Positions 42,904-51,636 of a DNA stretch of 64,000 nt are shown piece by piece. The first letter of the stretch is position 1; each line of letters begins with the position of its first letter. The notes below the pieces were generated by a model, which did not search any database, was not told the origin of the DNA, and was given only the letters and a program-made list of their open reading frames with translations. Both the position numbers and the translations under genes were made by a program. This stretch comes from Paraburkholderia polaris (GTDB lineage: Bacteria > Pseudomonadota > Gammaproteobacteria > Burkholderiales > Burkholderiaceae), in the NCBI RefSeq assembly GCF_012927345.1, contig NZ_JABBGJ010000034.1, positions 62,001 to 126,000 on the forward strand, in the 5' to 3' direction.

Positions 42904-44877
42904 CTAAGCGTCCTTTTCCGCCTTCAGACTCAGCGCGCTTTCGATCATTGTTTCGAGCTGTCCGAAATTAACAGGCTTGGTCAGATGCGAAGTAAAGCCT
43001 GCGCTCAGGCAACGGCGCACATCTTCGTCAGTACCGAAGCCGGTCAACGCGACCGCCGGCGCATCCGAATGCTCGCGGAACGCTTTGATGAAATCAAGGC
43101 CGGTGCCATCGGGCAAGCCCACATCGCTGATCACCAGATCGAAGATCTGCGACTGGGTGGCGGCCAATGCATCGTCCACACGGCCCACCGTGGTCACGTC
43201 ATGCCCCAGGCTGCGAATCAGCTGCGCCATCACCTCAGCGGTATCCACGTGGTCTTCGATCAACAAAATGCTTAACAGACCAGGAGGACGCACCTCGTCA
43301 GGCGCTGTAACGGGCGCTATTTCCGCAGGCGCCGCGGCGGTAGGCAGCGTGATCGTGAAAGTCGCGCCGCAGTGCGCGCCCGGACTCTGTGCGATCACCG
43401 TGCCGCCGTGCACATCGGTCAGGGCCTTGGTGATCGCGAGACCCAGACCCAAGCCACCGAATTGCCGCGTCATGTTCTGGTTGCCTTGCTCGAACGCGTT
43501 GAAAAGTTTGCCGATCTGTTCGGGCTCGATACCGATGCCCGTATCCTCAACCGAGATCTGCACGTGCATGCGTTCATCGTGCGTGCGCAGGTAGATATGG
43601 CCGCCGTCCGGCGTGAACTTGGCGGCGTTACGAATCAGGTTCCACAGCATTTGTTGCAGCCGTGCGCGGTCGGCGAGCACGTAATGGTGCTGCGCGTTCT
43701 TATAGACATGCACGTCCTGCTGCTTGACCTGGATCTCGCTGAGAAAGAGTTCGAGCACGCTGTCCATCACCTCATGCACGTCGACGGTTTCGAGCGACAG
43801 ACGCAGCTTGCCGTTCGCCACGCGCGTGAGATCGAGCAGGTCGTCGATCAACCGCGCTTCAAGTTCGACGTTGCGGCGGATCATGCGCACGCTCGCGCGC
43901 GCCTGATCGGGCAGATCCGGAATCATCTCCAGCACACTGGCGCCCGCCAATACAGGTGTGAGCGGCGTGCGCAATTCGTGGGACAGCATGGCGAGGAAGC
44001 GGTCTTTCGCACGATTGGCTTCTTCGGCGATCTGGCGGGCGGCCTGCTCCGAAGCGAGCAGCCGTTCGCGCTCCTCGATCGCCTCGCGCTGGGGATGAAT
44101 GTCCGTGCAACTGCCGAACCATTTGCTGACATTGCCCTCGGGGTCACGCATGGCGACCGCGCGGACGTCGAACCAGCGATAAGCGCCATCGTGGCGGCGA
44201 ATCCGCAGTTCGTGCCGATAATCGCCGGCGCCGCTCGTCACCGCCTGGAGCCACGTGCGGCGAATCTCTTCGCGATCGTCGGGATGCACCGCTTCGAGCC
44301 ACGCAAGACCATACGAACTGCTTTCCGCCAACCCCGTGTAGTCGAACCACTGCTTCGAAAGGAAATCGCAATCGCCCGCGGCGTTGCAGGTCAGCACGAG
44401 GTGCGGCAACGCCTCCGACAAGGTGCGGTAATGCTGTTCGCGATCGCGTAGCAGCAAGGCTTCGTCCGAAGCCTTCTGCAAACGCACCTGGGACAGCACC
44501 CGGTCCACCGCTTCGGGCAGGTAATCGAGGTAATCGCCGGATTTCGGCACCACATCGGATACGCCCGCGCGCAACGCTTCGATTACGCGGGATTCGTCAG
44601 TGAAACCGGTCACGAGAATGGCGGGGATCCGCACACCTTCCGCCCGCAAGCGGCGAAAGAAGTCGAGACCGGTCTCCGGCCCGCTGAGCTGGTAGTCGAG
44701 CACAAGCAGGTCGGGCGCGCCCGTGGCAAGCCGCTCGCGGGCGGATTCGACACCCGCGCAGATTGCAACCCGGCAGCCGGCGCGTTCGAGCGACTTGCGC
44801 GCGAGCCGCAGAATGCCCTCATCGTCATCGACGACCAGCACATACGCGGCGGGCTGCGTGGACACTTCTTCGGTCAT
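42904..44877 (-). CDS. Soluble hybrid histidine kinase (REC-PAS-HisKA-HATPase-REC)
   Basis: A 657-residue protein without membrane helices. Domain order: receiver 1 at ~10-125 (VVDDDEG, LDYQLSG, VPKSGD), PAS/PAC at ~150-260 (LSEALPHLVLTCNAAGD, AVHPDDREEIRRTW), HisKA with phospho-acceptor His in LAMLSHELRTPL (about H300), HATPase (NLIRNAAKFTPDGG, VEDTGIGIEP, GLGLGLAITKAL), and receiver 2 at ~530-650 (LLIEDHVDTA, ISDVGLPDG, LTKPVN). The first receiver suggests that it takes phosphate from another kinase, so it may act below the membrane kinase encoded two genes upstream. Third gene of a compact operon. Confidence 0.92.
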   Translation of the reverse strand: MTEEVSTQPAAYVLVVDDDEGILRLARKSLERAGCRVAICAGVESARERLATGAPDLLVLDYQLSGPETGLDFFRRLRAEGVRIPAILVTGFTDESRVIEALRAGVSDVVPKSGDYLDYLPEAVDRVLSQVRLQKASDEALLLRDREQHYRTLSEALPHLVLTCNAAGDCDFLSKQWFDYTGLAESSSYGLAWLEAVHPDDREEIRRTWLQAVTSGAGDYRHELRIRRHDGAYRWFDVRAVAMRDPEGNVSKWFGSCTDIHPQREAIEERERLLASEQAARQIAEEANRAKDRFLAMLSHELRTPLTPVLAGASVLEMIPDLPDQARASVRMIRRNVELEARLIDDLLDLTRVANGKLRLSLETVDVHEVMDSVLELFLSEIQVKQQDVHVYKNAQHHYVLADRARLQQMLWNLIRNAAKFTPDGGHIYLRTHDERMHVQISVEDTGIGIEPEQIGKLFNAFEQGNQNMTRQFGGLGLGLAITKALTDVHGGTVIAQSPGAHCGATFTITLPTAAAPAEIAPVTAPDEVRPPGLLSILLIEDHVDTAEVMAQLIRSLGHDVTTVGRVDDALAATQSQIFDLVISDVGLPDGTGLDFIKAFREHSDAPAVALTGFGTDEDVRRCLSAGFTSHLTKPVNFGQLETMIESALSLKAEKDA

Positions 44878-44956
44878 GCGGAGTCTTCTTTGGCTAGGTC
44901 TGGTGTCGCTATCTTGTCATGGGCCGCTTTCGGAGCGCCTTCACATGAAATTCCCG

Positions 44957-45436
44957 TCACGGCGCGGCCAGCCGGTGGCCCGGCGGCAGCTTGACCACCT
45001 GCAGGAAGAAGCCGAGACGGCGCACGGCTTCGATGAACGCGTCATATTCGACCGGCTTGGTGATATAGACGTTGCAGCCGAGTTCGTAACAGCGAGCGAT
45101 TTCGCGCGGATCGTCGGTCGTGGTCAGCACGATCACGGGCACCGCGGCTGTCTGTGGCGACTCCTTAAGCCGCCGCAATACCTCGAAGCCATCCACACGC
45201 GGCATTTTCAGATCGAGCAGGACGACGAAATTCGTCAGATCTTCGCGAGGCGGGTAAGGGCTGGCCGCAGCGTCGGCCGGCGCCGGGCCGAAGAAGTAAT
45301 CGAGTGCCTGCTGGCCATCGCGAAAGCGCACGAAACCGTTTGAAATACCGGCACGGCGCAGGTTGCGCTCGACCAGCGTGGCGTGGCCGTCGTCATCTTC
45401 GATCAGCACGATACTGACCGTCTCCCCGTGATTCAT
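44957..45436 (-). CDS. Single-domain response regulator (Rcp1-like)
   Basis: A 159-residue receiver of the type that follows phytochrome-like kinases. Landmarks: IVLIEDDDGHATLVERNL, the Asp in LLDLKMPRVDGFEVLRRL, the Thr pair in VLTTTDDP, and Lys in ITKPVEYDAF. The motif around DGQQALDYFFG with a following insertion is usual for the Rcp1 group. Middle gene of the operon: it lies 78 bases behind the membrane kinase and 79 bases before the hybrid kinase. It probably carries phosphate between them or to another partner. Confidence 0.92.
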   Translation of the reverse strand: MNHGETVSIVLIEDDDGHATLVERNLRRAGISNGFVRFRDGQQALDYFFGPAPADAAASPYPPREDLTNFVVLLDLKMPRVDGFEVLRRLKESPQTAAVPVIVLTTTDDPREIARCYELGCNVYITKPVEYDAFIEAVRRLGFFLQVVKLPPGHRLAAP

Positions 45437-45514
45437 ACGCCCTCCGTGCTGACAATCCGTTTTTGCATAGTGCTTTTAACTGTCTCCACAGTGCCTCCCG
45501 GCGACTGTCCCGAC

Positions 45515-47131
45515 TCAATGACGCGCGGGCTGTTCCGGCAACACGACGAAAAAGGTCGATCCCGCGCCTTCCGCCGACTCGACCCAAACGTGCCCGCCAT
45601 GCCGTTCCACCATACGCCGGACCACCGCGAGGCCAATGCCGTCTCCGTTCGCGACGTCGCCGTGCAAGCGCTGAAACGCCCGGAACACCTTCGACATGTA
45701 CGCCGCCGGAATCCCGAGGCCGTTGTCGCGAACATAATAAGTGCGCGTGCGCAACGCGCGCGGTTCCGTCTCGTCGACCGGTTCCGGCTCCGGCTCCAGG
45801 GCGCCGATCTCGATGCGCCCATTGCGCGCCGGGTCGAGATAATTGAGTGCGTTACCAACCAGGTTGCTGAAAATCTGCTCGATCGCGCCCGGGTCGCCCC
45901 ATGCGGGCGGCAACTCGCGCACGGTGACCACCGCCGCGTGCTGCCGGATCGCGCCCTGCAGCGCGTCGACCACACGGCCCACCACCCGTCCGACACTCAC
46001 CCGCTGCCACTGGTATTCGACCCGGCCGGCGCGCGAAATCCGCAATAGCGCGTCGATGATCGCCGCCGCCTGCGTCACCGCGGTGCGTAGATATTGCAGA
46101 GACTCCCGCACGTCGCCGTCGAGGATATGCACCATACGCCGATGCTCGGCCTCCGGCAGTTTCGCCACCTCGACGATGCTGCCCAGTTCGTCGCACGACA
46201 CCTGCAATTCTTTCGAAAAGCCTTGCAGATTCACCAGCGGCGAGCGCAGATCGTGCGACACGCTGTAGATGAACATTTCGTTGTCTTGCGTCTCCTGGCG
46301 CAGTACTTCGTTGACGGCAGCCAGTTCCCGCGCGCGCGCTTCGAGCCGCGCTTTCAGCATGGCCTGCTCGCCTTCGGCCTCGCGCAGGCGCGCGCCCGTT
46401 TGATGCAGCACCGCGTCGAGCGCGGCAATTTCGTCGCTGCCGGACAGCGGTGCCGCGAGCTCGCGCCCGCGGCCCAGACGTTCGGCGTTGCCTGTCAACA
46501 CTTCCAGGCGCCGACCGATGCTGCGCGCAAACACCACGGCGGTGACCGCCCAGATCAGCATCGACCCCAACACCGCGGCAATCAGCGCATATTGCTGGCG
46601 TTCGTGGCGCCGTGCCAAGGCCGCGCCGCGCTCGGCGTCGAGCCGCGAGGCCTCGCTACTAAACTCAGCAAGCTGATCGCGAAACAGCGCGATCTGCTGG
46701 GGGAGCGCACCCGTATCCCGCGCGGCAACGGAACTCAGCTTGCGTCCTGCGTGCAGCGCCTCCGAGATCGTGACGGCCTGCGCGCGATACGCCTCGATCG
46801 CCTGTTGCATCTTGTGCACGCGCTCGACCTGTTGCGGCGTACCGGCCACCAGCGCTTCGAGGTTCGAAAGCCGGTCGCCGAGATCGACCCACACAGTGTG
46901 GCGGTCGATAAACGACGGATCGCCGACAACCATGCCCGTGCGGACCCGCGCGGCCTGACGCAGCAACGGATCGACAATGGCCGACGACTGATAAAGGATC
47001 TGCTTGCTGTTGCTGACCCACTGCGCGGCCTGCGCCGTTTGCTCCTGGGTATCGAAGACGACGCCCAGAAGCGCCAGCTCGACCGCGCTCGGCACTGCAA
47101 TCAGCAGCAAACCCTTGGTGAATAGTTTCAT
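45515..47131 (-). CDS. Membrane sensor histidine kinase (CHASE3-like, HAMP)
   Basis: A 538-residue inner-membrane kinase. Helix 1 is at ~7-26, the extracytoplasmic helical domain at ~27-180 is of CHASE3 type (SNSKQILYQSSAIVDPLLRQ, TGMVVGDPSFID), and helix 2 is at ~185-207. HAMP and a coiled coil follow, then HisKA with phospho-acceptor His in YSVSHDLRSPLVNLQG (about H293) and HATPase (FSNLVGNALNYLDP, VRDNGLGIP, GDGIGLAVVRRMV). First gene of the three-gene sensory operon. A strong inverted repeat lies directly upstream in its leader. The stimulus is unknown. Confidence 0.92.
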   Translation of the reverse strand: MKLFTKGLLLIAVPSAVELALLGVVFDTQEQTAQAAQWVSNSKQILYQSSAIVDPLLRQAARVRTGMVVGDPSFIDRHTVWVDLGDRLSNLEALVAGTPQQVERVHKMQQAIEAYRAQAVTISEALHAGRKLSSVAARDTGALPQQIALFRDQLAEFSSEASRLDAERGAALARRHERQQYALIAAVLGSMLIWAVTAVVFARSIGRRLEVLTGNAERLGRGRELAAPLSGSDEIAALDAVLHQTGARLREAEGEQAMLKARLEARARELAAVNEVLRQETQDNEMFIYSVSHDLRSPLVNLQGFSKELQVSCDELGSIVEVAKLPEAEHRRMVHILDGDVRESLQYLRTAVTQAAAIIDALLRISRAGRVEYQWQRVSVGRVVGRVVDALQGAIRQHAAVVTVRELPPAWGDPGAIEQIFSNLVGNALNYLDPARNGRIEIGALEPEPEPVDETEPRALRTRTYYVRDNGLGIPAAYMSKVFRAFQRLHGDVANGDGIGLAVVRRMVERHGGHVWVESAEGAGSTFFVVLPEQPARH

Positions 47132-47156
47132 GTGCGCCCGAAGGGTCGTTCAAGCC

Positions 47157-47240
47157 GCGGCGTGCTTGCCAGTCCTGCACGGACCACGCGCCTCACCACG
47201 CGGGCGGCCCGTTGCGGTGCAGGACTGGCAGGCACGCCGC
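47157..47240. repeat. 24-bp inverted repeat in the leader of the sensory operon
   Basis: The arms 47157-47180 and 47217-47240 are complementary at 23 of 24 positions (GCGGCGTGC then T/C then TGCCAGTCCTGCAC), with a 36-base loop. The nearer arm ends 26 bases upstream of the start codon of the membrane kinase. If transcribed, it would form a very stable hairpin just before the ribosome binding site. Confidence 0.85.
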
Positions 47241-47578
47241 AGTGCAGCCGGGACGGACCATTATCGACGTGAATGTGAGATATTTCAACGTAGCGGCAAG
47301 ATGCGCTCGCCCACATAAAAATGACTTTTTTATTGGTACGAGATGTTTTTTCGGCGGCGCGTGAGTCTATGATGGAGACAGATGTGCTGGGAAGCGAAAG
47401 CGCGCGGCGAGGCGGTTCGGCATGATTCGTGCGGGAGGCGGTGGGGCGGCGTAGACGCCGAATCACCGTGAATCCGGCCTTGTCGTATGCTATAAAAGAT
47501 CGACGTGCGGCGCGCGAAGCCGGGAGTTGTCGCATGAGGACTCTGCGTTTCTTGCAATTCTTTTTCAGGCGAATTTTT
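47241..47578. other. Intergenic region between divergent sensory operon and small hypothetical gene
   Basis: About 340 bases, with A/T-richer patches near 47310-47350 and 47545-47578. It should hold the promoters for both directions. No additional gene is supported. Confidence 0.45.
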
Positions 47579-48028
47579 ATGTCCTTCCCGAAAAAGCGTA
47601 GACGCGCGAAGGTGGACGGCGATGAGTCGTTCCTCGCGGTGCTACGGCATTTCAAGCCGTTCAGTCAGCTCGACACCAAAATTGCGCGCGCTCGCGCGCA
47701 AGACGAGCCGGTGCTCTATGCACATGTGCTGCCCGGGCTCGACGTTCTCCTGTGCAGCGTACGAGGCGCACAGCCACCTTATCCCGCCCCCGCCGAATTG
47801 CGGCGGCGTTGTATCGAATCCATTACCAATGCGTTGGAGCAGCCGCTCGACGGGCTCGAGAACGGCGGGTATTGGTATGAAGCCGACGGATTTGGGTTCC
47901 TGGTCTTTGCGAGCCGGGCTAGAGGCAAGATCCTGACGGAGTTTGGCGCCACCCGCGTTGGGGGCGCCCGACGAGGGGTTCGCAGGCAGGATGCCGCAGG
48001 AGACGCCGCTCCGCGCTCGTTAAGGTAG
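47579..48028 (+). CDS. Conserved hypothetical protein
   Basis: A 149-residue cytosolic protein. It starts with a basic patch (MSFPKKRRRAKVDGD); the body has ESFLAVLRHFKPFSQLD, VLYAHVLPGLDVLLCSVRGA and GLENGGYWYEADGFGFLVFA, and the C-terminal 25 residues are Arg/Ala/Gly-rich. No known domain is recognised. The chosen start ATG 47579 follows AGGCGA; an in-frame ATG at 47534 with GGGAG upstream would add 15 residues (MRTLRFLQFFFRRIF) and cannot be excluded. A terminator follows the gene. Confidence 0.7.
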   Translation: MSFPKKRRRAKVDGDESFLAVLRHFKPFSQLDTKIARARAQDEPVLYAHVLPGLDVLLCSVRGAQPPYPAPAELRRRCIESITNALEQPLDGLENGGYWYEADGFGFLVFASRARGKILTEFGATRVGGARRGVRRQDAAGDAAPRSLR

Positions 48029-48043
48029 TTCTTCCTTTTCTTT

Positions 48044-48086
48044 ATCGGCGCCCTGTTTTAAGCACGCGGCGCCGATCCCCGTTTTT
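48044..48086 (+). terminator. Rho-independent terminator
   Basis: ATCGGCGCC (48044-48052) pairs with GGCGCCGAT (48068-48076) around a 15-base loop, followed by CCCCGTTTTT. It starts 16 bases behind the hypothetical gene. Confidence 0.75.
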
Positions 48087-48132
48087 CTCTTTCGCCTGCA
48101 CGGCGCGTGTTTGCTCGCGTGCCGACGGCATC

Positions 48133-48217
48133 GCCTTTCCTTTTCCTGCTTGGCTTTATTAGTGTTCGCCCCGTACCGGGGGAACGCTAAGCAGCCACAA
48201 GAAAATCAAGGAAAGGC
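48133..48217. repeat. Long-armed palindromic repeat, copy 2
   Basis: GCCTTTCCTT (48133-48142) pairs with AAGGAAAGGC (48208-48217). The inner part TTAGTGTTCGCCCC (48159-48172) pairs with most of CGGGGGAACGCTAA (48177-48190). Arms, inner spelling and total length (about 85 bases) match the element at 34666-34748. As there, it lies between two convergent genes. Confidence 0.85.
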
Positions 48218-48265
48218 TGGCGCCGAAGGTCCAACTCCACCAGTCCGCGGGCAACGCAGAAAACA

Positions 48266-50740
48266 TCAGCTCCCCTTATATTCGGCCGCGCTGGCCGGCG
48301 ACACGACAGCAGGCTTCTTTTCGGCCGCAGCCGGCGAGGACGCGCCCGCGGAAGACTTGTTCACCGGCACACCGTCGAGGGAAATGGTCGGTTTAGGCTG
48401 CTGCTTCACGCCCGGCGGCGGCGCGCTTGGCGCCTGACGAACCTGCGACAGCAACTGCGCGCACGGCAGCGGTTTGTTATTGCTAGGCGCAAGGAGCGGA
48501 ATCAGCGCCGCAAACGGATTGATCAAGCCGAGCCCGATAGCGGCGCCACCTCGCAGCGCCAGCGCGGCGGCATTCACCCCCACGTGCGGATCCTTGAACG
48601 TCCCCTTCACATACAGCGGCGAGCGCAACGAAAACACCCGGAAGCCCTTGGTATGCGGATGCACGCCAAGATCCATTGTCTCGTCGCGCAGATTCACATC
48701 GCCGTCGATGTTGATCACCGCGTCGTCCGTGTCGAGCGCGAAGACGCGCGAATCCAGCACGCCGTTCGTCGCGACAAAGTCCGCCGCCGCGCAATTGATC
48801 TTCACGTCGCGATTGCCGAACAGCTTTTCATAAACCACGTTCGCCACATTCAGCCCCGCGGCTTCCATGAGCAGGCGGCTCACTGTCCCATCGGTGACCA
48901 GTGCCTTCACCTCGCCGTTCGACGTCGCCGCCAATGCCGCCGGCGAATTGCCAGTTGCGGTCAGCGCGGCGTCGCCGTTGATTTCGCCGAGCGCGTTCTG
49001 CATCGTCTTGAAGTTCGGGAACAACTGCTTGAGCTTCAGATGCCGCGCCGACGTCGCGAAGCGGCCCTTCAGCGGCGTCGCGCTGCCATCCAGATGGATG
49101 TTCGATTCCAGCGAGCCGCCCGCCACGCCAAACTTCAGCGGTTCGAGCGACAGCACGCCGTCGGTCATCACGACGTGTGTGTACAAGTCCGTGATCGGCA
49201 GGTTGGTCTCCTTGACGATGCGGCGGCCCGTGAACTTCACGTCAGCGTCGATCGCCTTCCAGCGGTCGGTGCGGAATTCTTCGACCGGCAGTGCCTTGTT
49301 GCTCGGCTGCGCCGTCGCATCGCCGCGCTTGGCCTTGCTCGCGTTCGAGTCCGCGCCGATGACCGGTGCGAGATCGGAGAATTGCAACAGACGCGACACC
49401 AGTTCGCCTTGCAACAGCGGACGTGGCTCACGTGCCGTGTAGGTCAGCGAACCATTCAGATCGCTGCCGCCCACCCGCCCTGTAAAATTTTCATACTTGA
49501 AGACGTTGCCGCTGGACTTGAACTGACCGACAAGACGCCCTTCGGTCGCATACGGCGGCGTGTCGGGCAAGGTCACGCCCGTCAGCGAATACAGCCGCGC
49601 CAGGCTGTTGCCTTGCAGCCAGAGGCGCAAATCGACCGCGGCAAGATGCGCCGGATCGGTGATCGTGCCCACGAGGCCGACACGCAGATCGCCTGCCTTC
49701 ACATCGGCCTGCACCGGGAACGGCCGGTTCACGTCCTGCAACGCCAGCACGCCGCCTACCTTGCCGCTACCGGACACTGGCGTCTTGTTGTAGGTACCCT
49801 TGACGGTCCAGCCGATCGCGTAAGGCGGGATCGCCGGCTTCGCGCCGTGCGCCGTGGCTGCCTCGCTGGCGCTCGACGCCGAGGCCACCGCTGTGCCGCT
49901 TACCGCCTCGCTTGCACCGCTCGCCCCACCGGCAACCAGCGCACCTGAAGCACCATTCGCCGGCGTCGCGCCCGAAGCGGCGATCTCCGTCGACGATGCG
50001 CCTGAAGCCGCCGCCGCGGACGCCGCCGCAGCTTCCGATGCGGCCTGCGCGTTAGCCTGTGCAGTGAGCTTGCCCGCGCCCGCTTTGCCGACCGTCTCTG
50101 CCGACGCGCTGCGCGACGCGGCCTCCTGTTGCTTCATTGCCTCACCGATCGGAATCGGCTGGCCGAGCGTATCAATGGCCATCTGCATTTCGACCTTCTT
50201 CTGCTGATCGGACAGCGCGATATTGCCCTTGGCAAACGCGATGTCGTGCAGATCGAGCTTCCATTCGGAAGGGCCGGTGGACGCCGGCAGTTTGAAGGTC
50301 CAGTTGTTACGCCCATCGAGCAGGCGTTCGAGGTCGACCGACGGGTTCACGAGATTGATCGCGGGAATCACGATGTCGTGCGCGAGCAGCGGCAGCACCT
50401 TGACCTCGAAGTCGATTTCATCGAGCGTCGCGAACTGCGGCTGTTTGGTCCAATCAGGATTGCCTACCGTGATATTGGCCGCCGAAAAGCGCGGCCAGGG
50501 CACCCAGCCGCGCCAGCCGGTCTCGCCGACCGGGTGCCGCCAGCCTACTTTCAGATCGCCGTTGATTGCGAACGGCCGGCCGATCGCCTGCGTGACCTTG
50601 TCGTTGACGTAAGGCCGGGCCCGGTTCCAGTCAAAGGTCAGGATGAAAATAGTCAGCGCGACAATCAGAATGACGATGATCGCCACCAGCCATGCGATGA
50701 TTTTTCCTATCCGCCTTCCAATCGTGCGCGACACTGCCAT
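48266..50740 (-). CDS. AsmA family protein
   Basis: An 824-residue envelope protein. A cytosolic basic start (MAVSRTIGRRIGK) is followed by one membrane helix (residues ~14-37, IIAWLVAIIVILIVALTIFI) and a long periplasmic beta-rich part. AsmA-type segments are FDWNRARPYVNDKVTQAIGR, KLPASTGPSEWKLDLHDI and, near the C-terminus, NCAAADFVATNGVLDSR and LRSPLYVKGTFKDPHVGVNA (key residues Gly-Thr-Phe-x-x-Pro). AsmA-like proteins are linked to lipid traffic to, or assembly of, the outer membrane. An Ala/Ser/Gly-rich insert of about 80 residues (about 215-295) interrupts the N-terminal part and looks unstructured. ATG 50740 follows GGAG. Confidence 0.9.
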   Translation of the reverse strand: MAVSRTIGRRIGKIIAWLVAIIVILIVALTIFILTFDWNRARPYVNDKVTQAIGRPFAINGDLKVGWRHPVGETGWRGWVPWPRFSAANITVGNPDWTKQPQFATLDEIDFEVKVLPLLAHDIVIPAINLVNPSVDLERLLDGRNNWTFKLPASTGPSEWKLDLHDIAFAKGNIALSDQQKKVEMQMAIDTLGQPIPIGEAMKQQEAASRSASAETVGKAGAGKLTAQANAQAASEAAAASAAAASGASSTEIAASGATPANGASGALVAGGASGASEAVSGTAVASASSASEAATAHGAKPAIPPYAIGWTVKGTYNKTPVSGSGKVGGVLALQDVNRPFPVQADVKAGDLRVGLVGTITDPAHLAAVDLRLWLQGNSLARLYSLTGVTLPDTPPYATEGRLVGQFKSSGNVFKYENFTGRVGGSDLNGSLTYTAREPRPLLQGELVSRLLQFSDLAPVIGADSNASKAKRGDATAQPSNKALPVEEFRTDRWKAIDADVKFTGRRIVKETNLPITDLYTHVVMTDGVLSLEPLKFGVAGGSLESNIHLDGSATPLKGRFATSARHLKLKQLFPNFKTMQNALGEINGDAALTATGNSPAALAATSNGEVKALVTDGTVSRLLMEAAGLNVANVVYEKLFGNRDVKINCAAADFVATNGVLDSRVFALDTDDAVINIDGDVNLRDETMDLGVHPHTKGFRVFSLRSPLYVKGTFKDPHVGVNAAALALRGGAAIGLGLINPFAALIPLLAPSNNKPLPCAQLLSQVRQAPSAPPPGVKQQPKPTISLDGVPVNKSSAGASSPAAAEKKPAVVSPASAAEYKGS

Positions 50741-50871
50741 TGAGAAGCTCCGCCTTTGTTCTTCGTTCTGCATCGGGGCAGCACGTATCGTGCCTGGTAG
50801 TATTGTCTGACAGATGCCGTTTTATCATGCCGCACAGTTCGGGCACAGGTTGCCTGCCATGGAAAACGTCA

Positions 50872-51636
50872 ATGAATGTCATGACGGCCTCAGAATCCAC
50901 GCAGAAATCCACCACGATCCCACCCATGACCGATGTTCCTTTCGTCCTCGCCGACGGCATCGCCCGGCGCGATGCATTGCGCGGGCAAACGCTGCTGCAG
51001 CCGACGACCTTCGCCCTGCGCGGCGGCGACCGCGTCGCGGTCACCGGGCCGTCGGGTTCGGGCAAGAGCGTGTTTCTGCGCGCCCTCGCCCTGCTCGATC
51101 CGCTCGATGCGGGGCGCATCATGTGGCACGGCGCGCCAGTCGAGCGCGCCGCCATTCCACGTTACCGGCGCAATGTCGCCTATATCCGGCAGCGGCCCGC
51201 GCTGCTCGACGGCAGCGTCGAAGACAATCTGCGTTACCCATTCGAATTGCGCACCTATCGCGACGTGCGCTTCGATCGCGCACGCGCGGCGAGCCTCGCC
51301 GCTCAGGCCGGCCGCGGCGACGATTTTCTCGACAAACGTGCGAGCGAGCTGTCCGGCGGAGAAGCGCAGATCACCGCGCTGATTCGCGTTCTGCAACTCG
51401 CACCCGAAGTGCTGCTGCTGGATGAACCCACCGCTTCGCTCGACCCGGAGTCGTCACGCGCGATCGAGGCTCTGGTGCACGCGTGGTTCGCGGCCGATCC
51501 CGGCCGGCATGCGTCGATGTGGGTGTCGCACGATCCGGCGCAAGCGGCGCGCATGAGCGCGCGGCACCTCACGATGCGTGCCGGTGTGCTCGACGAATCC
51601 GTGGTAACACCCGCGCATCAGGAGCTCGATCAATGA
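50872..51636 (+). CDS. ABC transporter ATP-binding protein (FetA/YbbL-like)
   Basis: A 254-residue ATPase. Walker A is in TGPSGSGKSVFLRAL, the Q-loop in AYIRQRPALLDGS, the signature in ASELSGGEAQ, Walker B in VLLLDEPTASLD and the switch His in WVSHDPAQ. Start codon is uncertain: ATG 50872, 50881 and 50926 are all in frame, none with a strong ribosome binding site; relatives usually begin close to MTDVPF. It overlaps the permease gene by 4 bases. With the permease it resembles E. coli FetAB, an iron exporter linked to peroxide resistance. Confidence 0.9.
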   Translation: MNVMTASESTQKSTTIPPMTDVPFVLADGIARRDALRGQTLLQPTTFALRGGDRVAVTGPSGSGKSVFLRALALLDPLDAGRIMWHGAPVERAAIPRYRRNVAYIRQRPALLDGSVEDNLRYPFELRTYRDVRFDRARAASLAAQAGRGDDFLDKRASELSGGEAQITALIRVLQLAPEVLLLDEPTASLDPESSRAIEALVHAWFAADPGRHASMWVSHDPAQAARMSARHLTMRAGVLDESVVTPAHQELDQ

